A DNA stretch of 49,063 bases from Syntrophobacterales bacterium (lineage in GTDB: Bacteria > Desulfobacterota > Desulfobaccia > Desulfobaccales > 0-14-0-80-60-11). Shown piece by piece: positions 25,088 to 34,532 of the stretch. A program made the position numbers and the translations under genes. The notes beneath the pieces were generated by a model that saw nothing but the letters and a program-made list of their open reading frames with translations, was not told the origin of the DNA and searched no databases. The DNA lies in the NCBI GenBank assembly GCA_023229795.1, contig JALNYP010000026.1, positions 1 to 49,063 on the forward strand. Direction: 5' to 3'. Positions within the stretch are counted from its first letter, which is position 1; every line of letters starts with the position of its first letter.

Positions 25088-25570
25088 CTAAATGGCGGCC
25101 ATCAGGCGTTCGCAGGCCGTATCAATGGCCGCGGTCATGGCCGGGGACAGACCCGGTTGCACTTCGTCCGGGATGATCTCGGTCTGGGCCACAATGATCT
25201 TGATGTCGATGTGGCTGTGCTCCTTGAGTTCGCTGAGCATATTGACGGTGGGAAACTGGTGGAGAGAGAAATCGGAGGCCTTCTTATCGGGAATGCCTTC
25301 CACCGGGATTTCAAAGACTTCTCCCGGCTTCCGGTCGGGATACTCCACGGCATCGACAATAAAAATCTTCTTCGGCTTCCGGTCGCTTAACACCAAATCA
25401 AACAGAATGTCCCGGATGCTGGTGCCCACGTCCATGGCCAGGACATGGTCGGGCAGGCGATAATGGTCATTCAGCCTCTGGATGACCGCGGGTCCGAACC
25501 CGTCATCGCCCCACAAAATGTTGCCGCAGCCAAAGATCAGGACAGATTTCTCGAAAATTTCAGATAGCAT
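25088..25570 (-). CDS. Hydrogenase maturation protease (M52, FrhD/HyaD family)
   Basis: A 160-residue nickel-dependent endopeptidase that trims the C-terminus of a [NiFe]-hydrogenase large subunit. Marks are GCGNILWGDDGFGPAVI near the N-terminus, with the first metal ligand as Asp, and a second Asp in AMDVGT. A later His lies in LHQFPTVN. The GCGN start and the DAVEYPDRKPG segment resemble FrhD-type proteases of F420- or heterodisulfide-linked hydrogenases more than HybD. It faces hypA tail-to-tail, 41 bases apart. Confidence 0.88.
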   Translation of the reverse strand: MLSEIFEKSVLIFGCGNILWGDDGFGPAVIQRLNDHYRLPDHVLAMDVGTSIRDILFDLVLSDRKPKKIFIVDAVEYPDRKPGEVFEIPVEGIPDKKASDFSLHQFPTVNMLSELKEHSHIDIKIIVAQTEIIPDEVQPGLSPAMTAAIDTACERLMAAI

Positions 25571-25679
25571 CGGTCGTAAACACCCCCTCGATTCCGGCCT
25601 TTACGGCAAGGCCTGGCCCTTCTTAGCTTATCACAGTTCTCCGGTGAGAAAACCTTGATTACGGGGGATCAATCTGAAT

Positions 25680-26153
25680 TTATTTCTCGCCCAATTTATA
25701 TTTGATGGCCACCACCTGAATTTTCCCAGACGGCGGCAAGGTCTGGCCCGGCCCGGCCCGGCAGAGGATAATGGCATCCGCCCCAATCTCCCTGGCCTTG
25801 TGTGAAAATTCCGCGGTCAATTCCGAGGAACTGGCGCCGGAGGCGGAAGCGCATTCCAGCACGGCAAAGGCTTGATACGGGTGGGTGGGCGGTTCGTTCA
25901 GGATGTCCACCTTGACGGTGGGGGGATATCTTACCCCTACCATCTGAGGATAGGCAGACAGGTCGATGCCCTGGGGGGCCAGGCAGAGGGCGCCCAGGGC
26001 ATCGGCTTGCTGACCGGCCATAAAAAAGGTTTTGACTTCCTTGGAGGGACCTTTAACATCGACGGTGCTACAACCGCAGGTGAGGAAGGCGGCCAGGCTC
26101 AGGGACAGACCAGCCATTCCGGGAATGAATTTTTTCCATAACAGCCGTGTCAT
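25680..26153 (-). CDS. Lipoprotein with YbjQ-like motif
   Basis: A 157-residue lipoprotein. The lipobox is LTCGC (lipidated Cys near residue 28), and a GGGGAGG lies just before the ATG. The C-terminal part contains KAREIGADAIILCRAGPG, similar to the ALGANAV-type helix-strand of YbjQ/DUF74 proteins. The function is unknown. It is transcribed with, and 91 bases upstream of, nothing obvious on the same strand; the nearest gene is the CpsB-like phosphatase. Confidence 0.65.
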   Translation of the reverse strand: MTRLLWKKFIPGMAGLSLSLAAFLTCGCSTVDVKGPSKEVKTFFMAGQQADALGALCLAPQGIDLSAYPQMVGVRYPPTVKVDILNEPPTHPYQAFAVLECASASGASSSELTAEFSHKAREIGADAIILCRAGPGQTLPPSGKIQVVAIKYKLGEK

Positions 26154-26244
26154 AAGCCTCCCCGAATGGTCAGGGACAGGCGGACACCCATCTCCTGGCC
26201 GGATCAGATCTCAAAAGATGGTGTTTAAGATAGGTTCCCGAAAC

Positions 26245-26982
26245 TCAGAAGCAAGGTTCGCCGTTGATGATTCTTTGGGGGAGGTCGGTGACCATGGCCC
26301 GGGCGCGATTTTCTCCGATGAGGCGGGATAATTCAGTCAGCGCTCCACCCAGCCTGGGGGGGCGGTGGTGGGAGTCATGGGCATCGGTAGCCATGAGGTG
26401 GATGTAACCCTGCTTCAGCAATTGCCGGGAAAACTTCTTCACGGCCCGGCCGAACCCCCCCGTCAGACTCTGGCCGGTTATTTGGGCCAGGCAGCCCAGG
26501 TCGATCAAGCGTTTCAGCTTCTGAGGCATCTCCTGAATGATAAAGTGCCGCTCAGGATGGGTAATGATGGGAGTGATTCCCTGAGATTGGAGATGATAGC
26601 AGATTTCTTCGGTAGCGGGCGGCAAGGAAGTATCCGGCAATTCCAGGAGCAGATACCGTCTGCTGTCGTTAATGGTCAGCACCTGGCCGTCTTGGAGAAG
26701 TTCTAACGATTCCAACCCCAAGGGGAAATCGCAGCCGGGGATAATTTCCAAGGGAAGGTTATTTTCCAACAACTTTTGGCGAAATTCAGTAATACGGTAA
26801 AGTATTATTTCTTTATTATTTATTTGATGAACGTCTATGACTCTGTTTTTGAAGAGGTGGGGAGTAGCCACCATGATCCTGATGCCATCTTCAACCGCGA
26901 TCCGCGCCATTTCCAGGGATTGCTCCCAGGTTTTGGCACCGTCGTCCAAATCCGGCAAGATATGGGAATGAATATCAATCAT
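26245..26982 (-). CDS. PHP-fold tyrosine phosphatase, CpsB/CapC/YwqE family
   Basis: A 245-residue metal-dependent phosphatase. PHP metal ligands are visible: DIHSHILPDLDDG (His4, His6), ATPHL, THPERH and TDAHDSHHR. Family members dephosphorylate bacterial tyrosine kinases that control exopolysaccharide export. A GGAGG is nine bases before the ATG. No capsule or exopolysaccharide genes are nearby, so it is either a stand-alone regulator or works on a distant locus. Confidence 0.9.
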   Translation of the reverse strand: MIDIHSHILPDLDDGAKTWEQSLEMARIAVEDGIRIMVATPHLFKNRVIDVHQINNKEIILYRITEFRQKLLENNLPLEIIPGCDFPLGLESLELLQDGQVLTINDSRRYLLLELPDTSLPPATEEICYHLQSQGITPIITHPERHFIIQEMPQKLKRLIDLGCLAQITGQSLTGGFGRAVKKFSRQLLKQGYIHLMATDAHDSHHRPPRLGGALTELSRLIGENRARAMVTDLPQRIINGEPCF

Positions 26983-27614
26983 GGCTCAGGCCCTCCGGCG
27001 GGGCGGCCTGGAGAGGGGTGAGGATTGGGACAACGGGAGGTAGGAAAGTCCTGGCCTGTATACTTGGCGAGCTCTCATTGAGGACCTGTTTACCGGAAAC
27101 CGGGGAAAACTCCAAGAATTTTGTTGGGGAACCATATATGGTTTGCCAGTCAACGATATTTCCAGGAAATCTTCCGGTTCATAGGCCCGTCCGGAAGGTT
27201 GGGGGGGAAACAGACCCCCGGTTGGCCAAACTACCGGTTAAACCTAGGCAAAAATACCCTGATCCGAGGAGAAAATCAACCCCGGTTGGCTGGAGAGGTT
27301 GGCCACTCATAGAGGCTCTGTAGACTGCCGCGGCGCATTAGGAAGCACATCGGGCGTTACTTTTCCTGTCGGTAAATATAATGGAAAAGAATTTGTCTCA
27401 AATCTCGGTGATAGGAAAACTATGTGACATAAAGTCAATCTCAATATCGAAGGTAGAACCTAACTTGGGGTGATTCCGCCGTCTAAATTAGCCAATGATA
27501 AAAATCACAAGAATAACTTTAAGAAATAATAAAAAAGAGTTGATTTTTTGGAGAAATCCTATTTAAATCACCTAAATTCACCTTAAGAACAGAAAGAGCC
27601 AGGTTGCTTTAAAG
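26983..27614. other. Long non-coding region before the FadL-type porin gene
   Basis: About 630 bases without a supported gene between divergent genes. It contains the perfect 14-bp palindrome AACCATATATGGTT at 27130-27143. The stretch becomes AT-rich from about 27360 to the porin start. No riboswitch or tRNA was recognised. It is large enough for a small RNA or multiple operators. Confidence 0.4.
27540..27568 (+). promoter_or_regulatory. Weak sigma-70 promoter candidate for the porin gene
   Basis: TTGATT is separated by 17 bases from TTAAAT, preceded by A-rich sequence like an UP element. The -10 box is a poor match. Confidence 0.3.
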
Positions 27615-28901
27615 ATGATGATTATTGCCTCTATCGCTAAAATAATCGGCTACGGAAACAGCCTTATCCCGATCTTCATGATCATCCTGCTGATATGCTG
27701 TTCTGCCACCACGGCTCTGGGGGCCGGGTTCGCCCTGATTCAGCAGGGGACGGCGGCGATGGGCCAGGGCAACGCCTTTGTGGCCGACGCCAGTGATGCC
27801 TCGGCGATCTTTTATAATCCGGCCGGTCTCAATCAGCTGAAACGGGCTCAAGTTTATACGGGATTATTCCTTAACCACCCCGACCGGGAGTTCAGCGGCG
27901 GGGGCCTGGATTCTCAGACTAATCACCGCTTTTACAAGAGCATGACCGCTTATATCGCGATTCCGGTGCATAATCGGGTCGCCCTGGGCATCGGGTTTTT
28001 TTCACCCTTCGGGATGGGAACGGCCTGGCCGCCGACTTGGGCGGGGCGCTATATCACCACTTCTTCCAATTTAAAGACATATAATCTCAATCCGGTGGTC
28101 TCGGTCAAAGTTCTGGACAACCTCTCCGTAGCAGCCGGGGTCGATGTGCTATGGTCCAGCGTCTGGCTGAAACGGAGAAGTCCGGTGGTGTTCCGGGGAA
28201 CTACTCTGCCTGATGCCGAGCTTGACCTGAAAGGTGACGGCAGCGGCGTTGGCTATAATTTCGGAACGCTGTACGAGCCCGTGAAAGATGTGAAGCTGGG
28301 GTTTGCGTATCGCAGTCAGATCAATGTGAATCACTCCGGGGTCATAACCAACACGCTGCCCTCGCCCCTCCCGGCGACGGGACCCGTCTCGGGGAATGCT
28401 GCCATCACTTACCCGAATTCATTTACGATGGGGGTTTCCTACGGCCGGTTGACCCCTTTTACCTTCGAGTTTGATACCACCTGGACGGGCTGGTCCAAGT
28501 ACAAGACTTTGAAGGTAAACCTGGATCAGGCCGTAAACGGGGCCACCACCATCACGTCTGCGAAAAACTGGCACGACGCCTGGGCCTTTCGTTTCGGGGC
28601 TAACTACAAGATCAGGGAAGGGATGAAGATTCGGGCCGGGTACATTTATGACCTGACGCCGGTGCCGGACGACACTTTTGACCCCCAGGTCCCCGACGCC
28701 AACCGCCATATCTTTACGGTGGGGGCGGATGTCAAGATCATGAGATTTACCCTGGGAATCGCCTACAATTTTATTGTTGCCGAAAGCCGCACCAAAAATA
28801 ACACCCTCAGTTTTAACGGCGTGCCCGCCGCGCTCCAAGCCAATGGAGAGTATAACAGCAACGTTCACTCCCTGGGGTTGAGCTGTTCCTTCGATTTCTA
28901 A
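27615..28901 (+). CDS. FadL/TodX/OmpP1 outer-membrane transport protein
   Basis: A 428-residue outer-membrane beta-barrel. A signal peptide ends near TTALGAG. The mature N-terminus shows the FadL plug and the signature QQGTAAMGQGNAFVADASDASAIFYNPAGL, split by the hatch. The C-terminus ends in aromatic Phe (LSCSFDF), the BAM recognition residue. FadL proteins pass hydrophobic compounds (fatty acids, aromatics) across the outer membrane. Length is normal. It is a single gene with a long upstream region, convergent with the epimerase gene. Confidence 0.93.
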   Translation: MMIIASIAKIIGYGNSLIPIFMIILLICCSATTALGAGFALIQQGTAAMGQGNAFVADASDASAIFYNPAGLNQLKRAQVYTGLFLNHPDREFSGGGLDSQTNHRFYKSMTAYIAIPVHNRVALGIGFFSPFGMGTAWPPTWAGRYITTSSNLKTYNLNPVVSVKVLDNLSVAAGVDVLWSSVWLKRRSPVVFRGTTLPDAELDLKGDGSGVGYNFGTLYEPVKDVKLGFAYRSQINVNHSGVITNTLPSPLPATGPVSGNAAITYPNSFTMGVSYGRLTPFTFEFDTTWTGWSKYKTLKVNLDQAVNGATTITSAKNWHDAWAFRFGANYKIREGMKIRAGYIYDLTPVPDDTFDPQVPDANRHIFTVGADVKIMRFTLGIAYNFIVAESRTKNNTLSFNGVPAALQANGEYNSNVHSLGLSCSFDF

Positions 28902-28962
28902 CGATTTTCGGAGTGCGCGGATCAGGAGAGGGTGTCAACCAGGCTCGCTCCTTCCCCCAGAG

Positions 28963-30099
28963 TCAGGGGGCGATCTCCACGTGGTGGGAAACGGCCAGGT
29001 CTTGCAGGGCGCTTTCCATAACCTCGATCCCCAGACCGGGACCGGGCAGTTCCGGAGCATGACCGCCGCCCTGGAAGACTACCGGCTGGGTCACCACATC
29101 GCGGGTCAGCAGGTAAGGCGAGAACGAACCCTCCGCATAGACCAGGTGAGGCACGGTCAAGGCGAAGTGGCGGCCGGCGGCGGAGAGGATACTGGTTTCC
29201 CCCACCTGGCAACCGAGCTGGCAGAGGATGCCGGCGGCCTCAGCCATTTGTTTGATCCTGGTAGCCGCGGCCAGGCCCCCGCACTTGGACAGGCGAATGT
29301 TGAAGATCCGGCAGGCCTGGAGATCGATCAAGGCCCGGGCGTCCGCCTCAGTGCAGAGGGATTCATCGGCGATGACCGGGATGGATACCGCCTCACTCAC
29401 CTGTTTCAGGCCGGCAAAGTCGGCTTTGGCCACCGGCTGTTCCACGGCGCTGATCTGATAAGGCTCCATTTCCCGGAGCCGGGCAATGGCCTCTGAGGGA
29501 GTCCAGGCGGAGTTGGCATCGACCCGGATATCGACCTCGGAGCCCAGGTGTTCCCGGGCCAGCCGCAAGATTTCCAGATCAGAGTCAGTCCCTACCTTGA
29601 GCTTGACAAAATGCATGTGGTTCATCTTGACCAGTTGTAATAATTGGGTCATCTGCGCCTGGGGCATCATGGGGATGACGGCGCTATAGGTCAGACTGGT
29701 CCTCAGTTTGGGGGCGATCAGATCGACTATCGGCATATTCCAGGTGCGCCCGGCGGCATCCAACAGGGCCGTTTCCAAGGCACAAAAAGCCCCGGGACAG
29801 CGCTGAACCGACAGGGGCTGGAACAAGCCTTTCAGGGCCGAGGCGAGGGCCTGGGGGGAGGCAAAATCCCTGGCCAGCACCGCCGGAGCCAACACTTGAC
29901 ACAGCACGGAGAGGCTGTCCTCGAGCACCTCGCCCGTGACGAAGGCCCGAGGGACACCCTCTCCATACCCGGCGATGCCGGCCTCAGTGGTTACCCTGAG
30001 GATAATATTGTCAGACCCCTGATGGGTCGCCAGGTTATGCTTGATCGGGGATTGAAAGCCCAATTTCAGGTGCCAGATATCCAGCTTCTTGATTATCAT
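28963..30099 (-). CDS. Enolase-superfamily dipeptide epimerase / muconate cycloisomerase-like
   Basis: A 378-residue enzyme of the muconate-lactonising subgroup. Active-site elements are the KLK motif (VKLKVGT), the metal ligands D-E-D (RVDANSAW; AVEQPV; IADESL) and the distal Lys in RLSKCGG. These fit L-Ala-D/L-Glu epimerases or o-succinylbenzoate synthase; substrate cannot be fixed by eye. The ATG at 30097-30099, with GAGG six bases upstream, starts inside the 3' end of the acyltransferase gene (65-base overlap), implying linked expression. Confidence 0.9.
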   Translation of the reverse strand: MIIKKLDIWHLKLGFQSPIKHNLATHQGSDNIILRVTTEAGIAGYGEGVPRAFVTGEVLEDSLSVLCQVLAPAVLARDFASPQALASALKGLFQPLSVQRCPGAFCALETALLDAAGRTWNMPIVDLIAPKLRTSLTYSAVIPMMPQAQMTQLLQLVKMNHMHFVKLKVGTDSDLEILRLAREHLGSEVDIRVDANSAWTPSEAIARLREMEPYQISAVEQPVAKADFAGLKQVSEAVSIPVIADESLCTEADARALIDLQACRIFNIRLSKCGGLAAATRIKQMAEAAGILCQLGCQVGETSILSAAGRHFALTVPHLVYAEGSFSPYLLTRDVVTQPVVFQGGGHAPELPGPGLGIEVMESALQDLAVSHHVEIAP

Positions 30100-31033
30100 T
30101 TTCGACCTCAATACGAGATTTTATCAGCTTACCAAACTTCTTCCATTGGTACCATTGCTCCGGGTAATTCTCCACGGTGGCTTCCAAAACGCTGAGGCAG
30201 CGCTCATGGAGGGGCATGGGCGCGGGAAAGGTCCCGTTGCCGATGGCGGCCAGATTGCAGGTATAGCGGCGATCGTCTTGCCGTTGCATCAGAGCCGTGA
30301 TGACCGGGGAGCCCGAGCGTTTTTGCAGGAGTTCCAGGGTCCGGTCGGAAGGCAGCCGGCAGTTGAGGAAGCGGCTGTCCCGATGGGGATCAGGACGCCA
30401 TTCGTCAAATTCGTCGCACTCCGTGATGAGAATCCGGCCCTGCTTGAGGGCCCGCATGGCCGACAGAATGATGTTGCCTTCATCCGCGTCAATGAGGTTC
30501 AGGCCGACCGCCTCAGCCCGCTCTCCCATGGATTTCCGCAGCCGGCTGGTTTGAAAACGGCAGATCATCGAGGTGGGATAGCCGTTTAAGGCCAGAGCAC
30601 CCGGGAGGAATTCCACGGCTCCGAAGTGGCCGGTAACCAAAATAACTCCCTTGCCCTGCTCCAAGGCTTTCTGGAGCAGGTCTTCATCCGCAAACCTGAC
30701 CCGGCTCCTCAAGAAGTCCAACAACCTGGGGAAATTGGAATAGGCGACGAACAGCTTCTCATGGTAGTGGTCAAAGATTCCTTTAAAAGCAGTCTTAATC
30801 TTCTTATTGAGTAATTTCCGTTGAAACTTTCTCTTGCAGATATAGGACACGGTTTGCCGGATAAGCTGCTTTTCGGTCCAGTTCATCAGGTAGTAGAGTT
30901 TCCCCAGGAGCATAATGTAACACCGGGAGATGGAGAACGGTAAAAACCGGAACAAGAAGGCGTTAAATTTCATCTGAAAGAACTTACTGAGGCTCAGATG
31001 GATTTTGGGTAGCCGGAACTTCCTTGAGGACAT
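30035..31033 (-). CDS. LpxL/HtrB-like lipid A acyltransferase
   Basis: A 332-residue membrane-associated acyltransferase. The HX4-5E catalytic motif is TGHFGAVEFLP, and the family context includes LEQGKGVILVTGHFG. The N-terminal region is basic and hydrophobic (FLFRFLPFSISRCY), suited to an interfacial membrane anchor. It may add a secondary acyl chain to lipid A or another lipid. The start ATG at 31031-31033 follows AAGGAG by six bases. It is unusually coupled with an enolase-superfamily epimerase; a shared pathway is not apparent. Confidence 0.88.
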   Translation of the reverse strand: MSSRKFRLPKIHLSLSKFFQMKFNAFLFRFLPFSISRCYIMLLGKLYYLMNWTEKQLIRQTVSYICKRKFQRKLLNKKIKTAFKGIFDHYHEKLFVAYSNFPRLLDFLRSRVRFADEDLLQKALEQGKGVILVTGHFGAVEFLPGALALNGYPTSMICRFQTSRLRKSMGERAEAVGLNLIDADEGNIILSAMRALKQGRILITECDEFDEWRPDPHRDSRFLNCRLPSDRTLELLQKRSGSPVITALMQRQDDRRYTCNLAAIGNGTFPAPMPLHERCLSVLEATVENYPEQWYQWKKFGKLIKSRIEVENDNQEAGYLAPEIGLSIPDQA

Positions 31034-31877
31034 GACCAATCTCCTTTGCCAAAGAAATTGAGTAAATCTTTTAAAATATTAACGTTGGCCAGAAATTAAT
31101 ATTAGGGTTTCCCCGATATCGATTGCCGAATCTCCGATTTTTAGGTTCCTGAATTCCTTTTTTGAGGTACAAAAAAGAAGGCCTGCCTGATAAGGGAGAG
31201 GGGCGTGAGATAAAATAAGCAGTAATAACGATAGATTACGCTTGAAGCGACTGGCAATCATGCCTGGTTTCCTCCCTGCTGAGAAAATGAGCCCTTTTTT
31301 TAACCCCGGCACCTGGTGAGGAAATAACTCTAGGGCAAGAACCGACCCTGGCCTCGCCAAGATCCGGCTCATTAGGTGCCGAGGTAAGGCGGGCAGACCT
31401 CACCCAAGTTAGCAATAGTGCCCTACCCGACGGTAGCGGACGCAGAGGACCGCCACAATGGGGGAACGGAGGGGATGTTCAGGCAAAAAACCTAATTTTT
31501 ATAGAGAAAAAAACTTACTCCGCCAAGGAGGCTGGCCTGGGGGGTGTAGGCGTGGGGCCGGCTGACGGCTAACAGCCTGCTGGGAGAGAAGGGAGGTGGC
31601 CGGGATTTCCTTGACTTTTGCAGCGGTTGGATTATGATGCTGACATGGTGTAATAGGTTTCAGATGATCAGATTTGAGAGATTTTCCGGGTGATTATGAC
31701 CATACTTTTTGAACCCGGGCGCCTTATATCCCCTGCTTCGCAAGGATGCGGCATTCGATCGTCAAGCTCCAGGGCAGGCTGTATTCTTAACGCCGACAAC
31801 CCCATTGATCAGAAGCAATGCAGCCCTGGCCTTTAGGCGCCAGAGAAGGACTCCTGAACCGGGGAGTCAGAGGTTGA
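31034..31877. other. Long non-coding region between acyltransferase and kinase genes
   Basis: About 840 bases with no supported gene. One 97-codon open frame at 31079-31372 has no ribosome-binding site and no recognisable features. The right half holds the promoter of the kinase operon and a leader of about 230 bases before its ATG. The leader may be regulatory, but no known riboswitch was recognised. Confidence 0.45.
31611..31638 (+). promoter_or_regulatory. Sigma-70 promoter for the multi-sensor kinase gene
   Basis: TTGACT is followed after 16 bases by TATGAT. The predicted start near 31645 leaves an untranslated leader of about 230 bases. Confidence 0.55.
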
Positions 31878-34532
31878 ATGGAAAAGCATCATAGTTGCCT
31901 TAATACCCGGGCCATCATCGAATATTTTCAAGAGAACCAGCCGGGCGAAGTATACCGCTTATTCTCCGGACTCGGTCCCGAAATCGAAGACCTGGCCAAT
32001 CCTCAAGAATTTCTCATGGAGATTAATAATTGGGTGTCCAGTGATGTGGTCACCAAGATGTTTGACAATGCCAAAGCCATAACCCAAGACGACGAGATCC
32101 CTTTTAAAATCGGGTTCGAATCCGCGGCCAGGAAGAAATTGGGCTATGTGCAGCGGATTATTATGTTCGCCCACAAAAACCCCCGCCGTACTCTGAGAAG
32201 AGTGCAAGCCATTAATGATAAGTTTAACAAGAATAAAATTATTGAACTGGTGTCGGCCAAGGGGGATAGAGCGACCATCCGGCTGCACTGGTTCAAGGAA
32301 ATTCCCGGCACCATCGATTATTGTCTGTTCAATAAGGGGATCTATACCGGTATTCCTACCATCTGGAATCTGCCGCCCGCCACCCTGGAAGAAACCAAAT
32401 GCTACTTTCAAGGGGATGAGTATTGCGAGTACCATTTTAGGTGGGAGCGGAAGTTTTCCATAAAGGAAGTGATGTTGCGGCTCCTGGTGCCTTGGCGGGC
32501 ACTGAACTATACCATTGAGGAACTGGAGCGGGATAAAGAACTTCTCAAAAAGAAATTCGATGAAATTCACCGGTTAAATATTCAACTCAAGGAAAAGATC
32601 GATCAACTCATCTGCATGCAGGAAACCAGTACCGCGGCGCTGTCGGTGCTTAACCTGGAGAAACTGCTCCAGGTAACGTTGCGGCTGCTCATCAATTCGG
32701 CCAAACTGGATCGGGCCGGGATTCTGCTCCTGGACGAAAAAGGGGAATTGCTGGAACTGACCTATGCGGAGGGCATTTCGCCCGAGCTCTTGGAAGGGGT
32801 GAAGAATTATCGGATTCCCATAACGAAGGTAGATAACGTCATTGCCCGGGTAGCCATGACCGGCATCCCGGTGGTGATTCAAAACGTGGCTCGCAGTAAA
32901 CTCAATATGAACAACCCCTTAATCCAATTTTTCAAACCCAAGGCCTTCATTCTGGCCCCCCTCACCGTACGCGGCAAGGTGATCGGGGTGCTCATGGCTG
33001 ATCGAGTCCACGAAGAGGCGACGATCACCGACGGCGACCGGGAGTTCATTGTCAGTTTTGCCAACCAGATCGCCATCGCGCTGGAAAATGCAGTGTTGTA
33101 CCGCAAAATAGAAGTTTCGGAACGGAAATACCGGGAACTGGTGGAAAATGCGCACGAAGGCATCTGGATTATCGATGAAAAAGGTTCCATTAAATTTGCC
33201 AACCGGAGAATGAGAGAGATCACCGGCCATGATACGTTGGAAAATCGGCATATTTACGACCTGGTGGATCAATATAACCAGAAGCTCTTGAAAGGCGTCA
33301 TGACCCAGAACCGGATGAACAAAGTTGCTCAGGAGGAGCTGGACATCATCTGCCAGAACCGGGGGTTGGCTTCGGTTATCATGAGTTCGGTGCCGCTGTT
33401 CGAGGACGATCATTTTGTGGGCGCGTTCGCCATGTTCAGTGATGTCACGGTCTTGCGGGAGACAGAGAAGCGATTCAGAAAAATCTTTGAGGAAGCCGCC
33501 ATCGGCATGTGCCTGGTGGATATGGAGGGGCGCCTCCTGGATGTCAATCCCGCGATTCTGAACATGTTGGGGTTCACGAAAGATGAGATGTACCGGAAGC
33601 CCATCCAGGAGTTGCTCCATGCGGGGGACGTCAAGGCGTCCACCGGCTTGTTCAAGGAATTGGGGTTGGGGAAACGGGATTCCTTCTCGCGGGAAAATCG
33701 TTATCGTCATAAGGATGGACGGGTGGTGTGGGGGCAGGTAACCATGTCCCTGCTGCGGGGGACTTCGGGCATCCCGCAGTTTGCCATCGCCATGATCGCG
33801 GATATCACCGACCGGAAACAGGCGGAAGAAGATATACGCACTTATCAGGAGCAGCTCCAGTCGCTGGCCTCGGAGTTATCTCTGACAGAAGAGCGGGAAC
33901 GGCGGCGTCTGGCTACGGACTTGCACGATCATATCGGGCAAGCCCTGGCCGTCTCCAAAATCAAGCTGGGAGTGCTCCAAAAAACCGTAAACATAGGAGA
34001 CCACGCCAAGCCCATCGGCGAAGTGCGGGAACTCATCGAACAGATGATCAAGGATACCCGGTCATTGACCTTTGAACTAAGCCTGCCGGTGCTCTACGAG
34101 TTGGGTTTTGAGGCAGCCGTGGAGTGGTTCGCCAAGCACGTCCGGTCGCAGCACGGCATTAAGGTGGACGTGCAACAAGACTTGATGCCCATCCCCATGG
34201 ATGATGAAATCAAGGTTCTGCTCTTCCGGTCGGTGCGAGAGTTGATGATGAATATCGTCAAACATGCCCAGGCCCGGAATGCCAGGGTAACTATCCGGAG
34301 GGACGGCGATGGCGTTAATATCGAGGTGGAAGACGATGGCGTGGGGATGGGAGACGTCAAGCGGGATTCCAAGTTAAAAGGCAACGGCGGCTTCGGTCTC
34401 TTTAGTATAAGAGAGCGTTTGCATTATCTGGGAGGGCAGGTGCAGATGGAATCGGAGAAAGGCCGAGGCACCCGGATTACCCTGATGGTGCCTCTCCGAC
34501 ATGCCAAGAAGGCCCAGGCGGGGATAGTGTGA
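31878..34532 (+). CDS. Multi-sensor histidine kinase (V4R-like, GAF, PAS, PAS, NarX-type kinase core)
   Basis: An 884-residue soluble kinase. The first 190 residues resemble 4-vinyl-reductase (V4R)-type ligand domains, ending in ETKCYFQGDEYCEYHFRW (C175, C183). A coiled coil follows (about 212-245), then GAF (about 250-410) and two PAS domains (about 420-535 and 545-665; RYRHKDGRVVWGQV closes the second). The kinase core is HisKA_3: TEERERRRLATDLHDHIGQ with phospho-accepting H683. The HATPase has ELMMNIVKHAQA, EDDGVGM and GGFGLFSIRER. This is the NarX/DegS type, pairing with NarL-type regulators. Its stop overlaps the first regulator start (TGATG). An AGAGG precedes the ATG. Confidence 0.9.
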   Translation: MEKHHSCLNTRAIIEYFQENQPGEVYRLFSGLGPEIEDLANPQEFLMEINNWVSSDVVTKMFDNAKAITQDDEIPFKIGFESAARKKLGYVQRIIMFAHKNPRRTLRRVQAINDKFNKNKIIELVSAKGDRATIRLHWFKEIPGTIDYCLFNKGIYTGIPTIWNLPPATLEETKCYFQGDEYCEYHFRWERKFSIKEVMLRLLVPWRALNYTIEELERDKELLKKKFDEIHRLNIQLKEKIDQLICMQETSTAALSVLNLEKLLQVTLRLLINSAKLDRAGILLLDEKGELLELTYAEGISPELLEGVKNYRIPITKVDNVIARVAMTGIPVVIQNVARSKLNMNNPLIQFFKPKAFILAPLTVRGKVIGVLMADRVHEEATITDGDREFIVSFANQIAIALENAVLYRKIEVSERKYRELVENAHEGIWIIDEKGSIKFANRRMREITGHDTLENRHIYDLVDQYNQKLLKGVMTQNRMNKVAQEELDIICQNRGLASVIMSSVPLFEDDHFVGAFAMFSDVTVLRETEKRFRKIFEEAAIGMCLVDMEGRLLDVNPAILNMLGFTKDEMYRKPIQELLHAGDVKASTGLFKELGLGKRDSFSRENRYRHKDGRVVWGQVTMSLLRGTSGIPQFAIAMIADITDRKQAEEDIRTYQEQLQSLASELSLTEERERRRLATDLHDHIGQALAVSKIKLGVLQKTVNIGDHAKPIGEVRELIEQMIKDTRSLTFELSLPVLYELGFEAAVEWFAKHVRSQHGIKVDVQQDLMPIPMDDEIKVLLFRSVRELMMNIVKHAQARNARVTIRRDGDGVNIEVEDDGVGMGDVKRDSKLKGNGGFGLFSIRERLHYLGGQVQMESEKGRGTRITLMVPLRHAKKAQAGIV

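Noticed and set aside
31079..31372. A 97-codon minus-strand frame in the gap before the kinase gene
   Set aside because: No ribosome-binding site, no domain, unusual composition; most likely chance.
32106..32120. GGTTCGAATCC, like a tRNA T-loop
   Set aside because: It is inside the kinase coding sequence and no tRNA cloverleaf surrounds it.
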